16,687 nucleotides of DNA from an uncultured Clostridia bacterium. GTDB taxonomy: Bacteria; Bacillota; Clostridia; TANB77; CAG-508. The position numbers were made by a program, and so were the translations under genes. Below are positions 13,595-16,687 of the stretch, one piece after another (the stretch's first letter is position 1; each line of letters opens with the position of its first letter). Location of the stretch: NCBI GenBank assembly GCA_947632745.1, contig CANRQH010000018.1, positions 1 to 16,687 of the forward strand. The letters run 5' to 3'. Under the pieces are notes generated by a model. It was not told the origin of the DNA and did no database searches. It saw only the letters and a list, made by a program, of their open reading frames with translations.

Positions 13595-13624
13595 AATTCT
13601 CCTTTATATAGGAGAATTTTTTCT
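13595..13624 (+). terminator. Rho-independent terminator
   Basis: AATTCTCCT (13595-13603) pairs with AGGAGAATT (13610-13618), loop TTATAT, followed by T-rich TTTTC. Ends the helical-protein unit. The following 106 bases up to the promoter at 13731 hold only a possible coding remnant (see findings). Confidence 0.85.
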
Positions 13625-13730
13625 TATCGGTTGCACGCTTATGCAGTTCTTGAAAATAAACCATTACAAGATTTATTAAAAAAAAATATAAAATAATGAT
13701 GATTTTTTTATCAAAAAAAAGCAAAATTTG

Positions 13731-13760
13731 TTGACTTATAAAAATAAAAAATGATATACT
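13731..13760 (+). promoter_or_regulatory. Sigma-A promoter of the surface protein gene
   Basis: TTGACT (13731-13736), 18-bp spacer, TATACT (13755-13760), with a 60-nt leader to the ATG. Confidence 0.65.
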
Positions 13761-13820
13761 ATTTTCATAAAAATAAATATACAATATAACGAAAGAAAAT
13801 AAGAAAGGAATGTAATTAAA

Positions 13821-15074
13821 ATGAAATTAAAACATCAAATGACAAAATTAATTTTTAGTATATTATTTATATGTATTTTAGTGAGCTCAACAGTAACAGT
13901 TAATTCATATAACGAAACAGATGAAGATAATGAGTCAAATAGTACCCAAAGTAATACTCAGAGTAGTGAAGAAAATAATACAGAAAATACAACACAAAAT
14001 TCTACTGAACAAGAAACGAAAAATACTACACAAAATACTACGAAAACAAACACAAACTCAAATACAGATACTAAAAAAACTACTCAAAGTGCAAAATCAA
14101 GTAATGCCAATTTAAAAAGTTTAGGAATTACACCAAATGATTTTAAAGGATTCAAGCCAGGTACAACCTCATATAATGTAACTGTTCCAAATAATGTAGA
14201 AAAAGTAAATGTATATGCAACTGCTTCAGACTCAAAAGCAAAAGTTACAGGAACAGGAAATAAGGAGTTAAGTGTTGGCGAAAATTCAGTTAATGTTGTA
14301 GTAACTGCAGAAAATGGTAACGAGAAAACATATACAATAAACATTACAAGAGAAGAAGAACAAACTGTAACAGAAACAAATAATTCTGCTCCTAATGAAG
14401 CAACTGAGTCTGATTCAAGCTTATCAAAATTAGAGGTAAAAGGATACAAATTAAATCCGGAATTTGCACCAAATGTATATGAGTACACTTTAGATATAAA
14501 CGGAGATATTAGCGACTTAGAAGTTATAGCAGAAGGGAAAAATGATAAAGTTACAATAGAAGTCGTTGGAAATACTTCTTTACAAGATGGAGAAAATGTT
14601 ATAACAGTTTTAGTTTATAATGAAGTAACAGATGAAAATGAAACTTATCAAATTATTGTAAATAAAATAAGTGCTGACATAGAAGGAGTTGGAAATACTT
14701 TAAATGAAGCAGTAGTAAAAGCAAATAAAATAAGATTTATATTAATGGTAGTTGTTGGTTGCATAATAGTAACAATAATAATATTTATAATAGTATATAA
14801 TTATAAAAGAAAAAAATATGAAGATGAATATGATGATGATGATGATGACTATGATGAAGATGATCCAGATAGTTTCCAAAAACACATATTTCAAAAGGCG
14901 AACAAAGAAAAATTTGAAAATTCTGAAAAAGACAAAATTACTAAAATTGCAAACTCTATAATAGATGAAGACGATGAAGAATACATGAATTTTAAAGAAA
15001 ATGAAATAAAAGATGATGACATAGATGAAGAAGAAATAACCCAAAAGAGTAAAAGAAAAGGAAAACATTTTTAA
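13821..15074 (+). CDS. Surface protein with two cadherin-like beta-sandwich domains
   Basis: 417 residues with five zones: a signal peptide (about 1-29, LIFSILFICILVSSTVTV); a Ser/Thr/Asn/Gln-rich linker (30-92); two domains of the bacterial cadherin-like beta-sandwich type (about 95-177, starting LKSLGITPNDFKGFKPG.T.YNVTVPNN, and about 197-280, starting LSKLEVKGYKLNPEFAPNVYEY); a membrane helix (306-328) followed by KRKK; and a very acidic cytoplasmic tail (YDDDDDDYDEDD, then Lys/Glu-rich, ending KSKRKGKHF). The pattern L..L...G..L.P.F....Y.Y...V is the hallmark of these domains, found in clostridial wall or envelope proteins. Topology: domains outside, tail inside. GAAAGGAA precedes the ATG. 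It is monocistronic, with its own promoter and terminator. Partner unknown; an adhesion or envelope role is inference. Confidence 0.8.
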   Translation: MKLKHQMTKLIFSILFICILVSSTVTVNSYNETDEDNESNSTQSNTQSSEENNTENTTQNSTEQETKNTTQNTTKTNTNSNTDTKKTTQSAKSSNANLKSLGITPNDFKGFKPGTTSYNVTVPNNVEKVNVYATASDSKAKVTGTGNKELSVGENSVNVVVTAENGNEKTYTINITREEEQTVTETNNSAPNEATESDSSLSKLEVKGYKLNPEFAPNVYEYTLDINGDISDLEVIAEGKNDKVTIEVVGNTSLQDGENVITVLVYNEVTDENETYQIIVNKISADIEGVGNTLNEAVVKANKIRFILMVVVGCIIVTIIIFIIVYNYKRKKYEDEYDDDDDDYDEDDPDSFQKHIFQKANKEKFENSEKDKITKIANSIIDEDDEEYMNFKENEIKDDDIDEEEITQKSKRKGKHF

Positions 15075-15104
15075 AGAAATTTTGTTAGAATTCACTATTA
15101 CAAA

Positions 15105-15159
15105 GTTCTTAAATAATTAACTTTCTTATTTTAAAGTTAATTATTTAAGAACGTTTTTT
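15105..15159 (+). terminator. Strong Rho-independent terminator
   Basis: A perfect 20-bp stem: GTTCTTAAATAATTAACTTT (15105-15124) with its complement at 15133-15152, loop CTTATTTT, then G and T6. The following bases to 15214 contain no gene. Confidence 0.93.
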
Positions 15160-15214
15160 AATTTAGCTGTAAAAAAATTTTATTTTAAAAAAATAAAAAT
15201 CTTTTTAAAATCTA

Positions 15215-15243
15215 TTGCTAAATTTAAAAAACTGTAATATAAT
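15215..15243 (+). promoter_or_regulatory. Sigma-A promoter of mreB/mbl
   Basis: TTGCTA (15215-15220), 17-bp spacer, perfect TATAAT (15238-15243), 53 bp before the start at 15297. Confidence 0.65.
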
Positions 15244-15296
15244 TGCAAAAAAAATGTAATAATAATGTAATAGAAATTAAAGGAGAAGGATGCATA

Positions 15297-16313
15297 ATGT
15301 TCAAATTTTGTTGGGGACAGGACATAGGAATAGATTTAGGTACAGCTACAGTAATTGGCTATGTAAAAGGCAGAGGAATAGTGCTTCGTGAGCCATCAGT
15401 AGTTGCAGTTGATAACAACACAGGTGAAGTGCTAGCAGTAGGTGGAGAGGCAAGAAGAATGCTTGGAAGAACACCAGGAAATATAGTTGCAACAAGACCT
15501 TTAAGAGAAGGCGTAATTTCTGATTACACAGTAACTGAAAAAATGTTAAAATATTTCATAAAAAAAATAGGAGGAAAAGCTTTATTTGCACCAAGAATAA
15601 TGATATGCATACCTTCAAGAGTTACAGAAGTAGAAAAAAAGGCTGTAATAGATGCTGCAACAAATGCAGGAGCTAGAAAAGTTTACTTAATAGAAGAGCC
15701 AATCGCTGCAGCAATAGGAGCAGGAATAGACATTTCAAAACCATGTGGAAATATGGTAGTAGATATTGGAGGAGGAACAACAGACATTGCAGTAATTTCT
15801 TTAGGAGGATCAGTTGTAAGTACATCTTTAAAAGTTGCAGGAGACAAATTTGACGAATATTTAGTAAAATACATTAAAAAAACATACAATTTAGCAATAG
15901 GAGAAAGAACAGCAGAAGAAATAAAAGTAAATGTTGGATGTGTATATCCTAAAATTCAAGATATAGAAATGGATGTTAGAGGAAGAGATTTAACAACAGG
16001 GCTTCCAACAACAATAACAATACATTCAAATGAAATGGTAAAAGCATTAAACGAACCAGCAATGATGATAGTAGACGCAGTACATTCAGTTTTAGAAAGA
16101 ACGCCACCAGAGCTTGCTTCAGACATAAGTGATAAAGGAATATACATGACAGGTGGAGGATGTTTAATAGATGGGTTAGACAAACTTTTACAAGAACAAA
16201 CAGGAATAAATGTTATGATTGCACAAGATGCAGTATCATGTGTTGCACTTGGAACGGGAAAAGCATTAGACAATTTAGATTCTCTTGATGAAAAAGCAAG
16301 AAGACAAGCATAA
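15297..16313 (+). CDS. mreB: Rod-shape actin homologue MreB/Mbl
   Basis: A 338-residue bacterial actin that forms membrane filaments guiding lateral wall synthesis. Motifs: a short hydrophobic N-terminus (MFKFCWG) for membrane attachment, phosphate-1 DIGIDLGTAT (9-18), EPSVVAVD, EARRMLGRTPGNI, phosphate-2 VVDIGGGTTDIAVIS (154-168), GERTAEEIK, RTPPELASDI and the adenosine motif YMTGGG (283-288). I chose ATG 15297 because AAAGGAGAAGG precedes it and the resulting length matches MreB/Mbl (about 335); a longer frame from 15243 has no ribosome site and starts on the -10 box. MreB and Mbl cannot be separated by eye. It has its own promoter; only 104 bp separate it from spoIVB, with no clear terminator, so read-through is possible. 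Confidence 0.93.
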   Translation: MFKFCWGQDIGIDLGTATVIGYVKGRGIVLREPSVVAVDNNTGEVLAVGGEARRMLGRTPGNIVATRPLREGVISDYTVTEKMLKYFIKKIGGKALFAPRIMICIPSRVTEVEKKAVIDAATNAGARKVYLIEEPIAAAIGAGIDISKPCGNMVVDIGGGTTDIAVISLGGSVVSTSLKVAGDKFDEYLVKYIKKTYNLAIGERTAEEIKVNVGCVYPKIQDIEMDVRGRDLTTGLPTTITIHSNEMVKALNEPAMMIVDAVHSVLERTPPELASDISDKGIYMTGGGCLIDGLDKLLQEQTGINVMIAQDAVSCVALGTGKALDNLDSLDEKARRQA

Positions 16314-16417
16314 AAATATATAAAAAAAGCAATAATAAAAATTGAAGGTGAAAAGGTTGAAAAGTAAATTCAAAAATTTTCAACAAAATTAATACCTTAA
16401 AAAGAAAGGGATTAATT

Positions 16418-16687
16418 ATGAAAAAAATCACAAAAATTTTTATTATTGTTTTTTTATTATGTATTTTTATTGGTGTTAGCAAAATATTATTTAATAAATT
16501 TACAGCAAAAGAAGTTGCGGCAAATATAGTAGAAGAAACAACAGTAATTCCAGTTGGACAAGTATCAGGATTAAAACTATATACAAATGGAGTATTAGTA
16601 GTTGGAATGAGTGAAATAAGAGGAGAAGACAATAAAAAATACAAGCCATATCAAGACTCGGGAATAGAAGAGGGAGACAGAATAGTA
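16418..16687 (+). CDS. spoIVB: SpoIVB sporulation peptidase, N-terminal part
   Basis: Ninety codons run off the right edge. The peptide starts MKKITKIFIIVFLLCIFIGV, a signal or anchor helix, and continues with VIPVGQVSGLKLYTNGVLVVG and DSGIEEGDRIV, the start of the PDZ domain. This V.P.GQ..G.KL.T.GVLVVG pattern is characteristic of SpoIVB, the forespore-secreted serine protease that cuts SpoIVFA and so triggers pro-sigma-K processing in the mother cell. The serine-protease domain lies beyond the window. AAAGAAAGGG precedes the ATG. A hairpin GTTGAAAA/TTTTCAAC (16356-16384) without a U-tract lies upstream. It shows the organism forms, or descends from formers of, endospores. Confidence 0.88.
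   Translation, partial: MKKITKIFIIVFLLCIFIGVSKILFNKFTAKEVAANIVEETTVIPVGQVSGLKLYTNGVLVVGMSEIRGEDNKKYKPYQDSGIEEGDRIV

Noticed and set aside
11249..13700. Integrase att-site duplication of the tRNA-Tyr 3' end
   Set aside because: No second copy of TTCGAATCCATCC or CTTGCCCACCA is visible downstream, and there is no integrase gene.
13554..13784. Minus-strand ORF of 76 codons
   Set aside because: Spans a terminator and the promoter of the surface protein, with Ile/Phe-rich low-complexity sequence and no convincing ribosome site.
14742..15095. Minus-strand hydrophobic ORF of 117 codons
   Set aside because: Antisense of the membrane helix and Asp-rich tail of the surface protein; its Ile/Phe/Tyr runs are a composition effect.
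16213..16644. Minus-strand ORF of 143 codons at the right end
   Set aside because: Overlaps the well-supported mreB 3' end and spoIVB start on the opposite strand; low-complexity Leu/Phe composition.

Overview
The window is strongly AT-rich DNA from an endospore-forming, low-GC member of the Firmicutes, most likely an uncultured or gut-type clostridial lineage. The evidence is a truncated spoVAC-like gene at the left edge, a truncated spoIVB at the right edge, Gram-positive Shine-Dalgarno sites (AAGGAG, AGGAGG), AGA-dominated arginine codons and standard stop codons (TGA, TAG and TAA are all used).

Layout. Positions 1-75 (minus) hold the start of a spoVAC-like gene, followed by a divergent AT-rich intergenic region. 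Positions 439-10044 (plus) are a complete type IV pilus (T4P) cluster: a PilM-PilN fusion, PilO, a one-pass membrane protein of unknown function, a major pilin, a divergent prepilin peptidase, two minor pilins, the PilB extension ATPase, a frameshifted PilT retraction ATPase and the PilC platform. Pilins would be matured by the peptidase, polymerised by PilB on PilC, aligned by PilMN/PilO and withdrawn by PilT. Positions 10046-11160 hold a frameshifted ROK-family sugar kinase bracketed by repeats built on TGRGGAC.

Positions 11191-13624 form a small accessory stretch. It starts with a tRNA-Tyr(GUA) gene split in its anticodon by a 218-nt group I intron. Just outside the tRNA lies a PD-(D/E)XK nuclease gene of the I-Ssp6803I homing-endonuclease type. 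Next come a short unknown protein, a tandem ribbon-helix-helix DNA-binding protein, and a helical unknown protein whose promoter carries the same GTAGTCAAAAA site found upstream of the regulator. Positions 13731-15159 encode a secreted or surface-anchored protein with two cadherin-like beta-sandwich domains. Positions 15215-16313 encode MreB/Mbl, followed by spoIVB running off the edge.

The most notable observations are: (1) the tRNA-Tyr group I intron with an adjacent free-standing homing-type nuclease; (2) pilT and the ROK kinase both broken by one extra C in the identical context AATT(C)GGA. In both cases the C creates an in-frame AUU CGG, and by eye CGG is used in frame nowhere else in the window. 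This fits +1 recoding at a hungry or unassigned codon, but also paired mutation or artefact; (3) departures from T4P canon: PilMN fusion, no Glu5 in the major pilin, no GxGD motif in the prepilin peptidase. All calls were made by reading the sequence; no database search was run.
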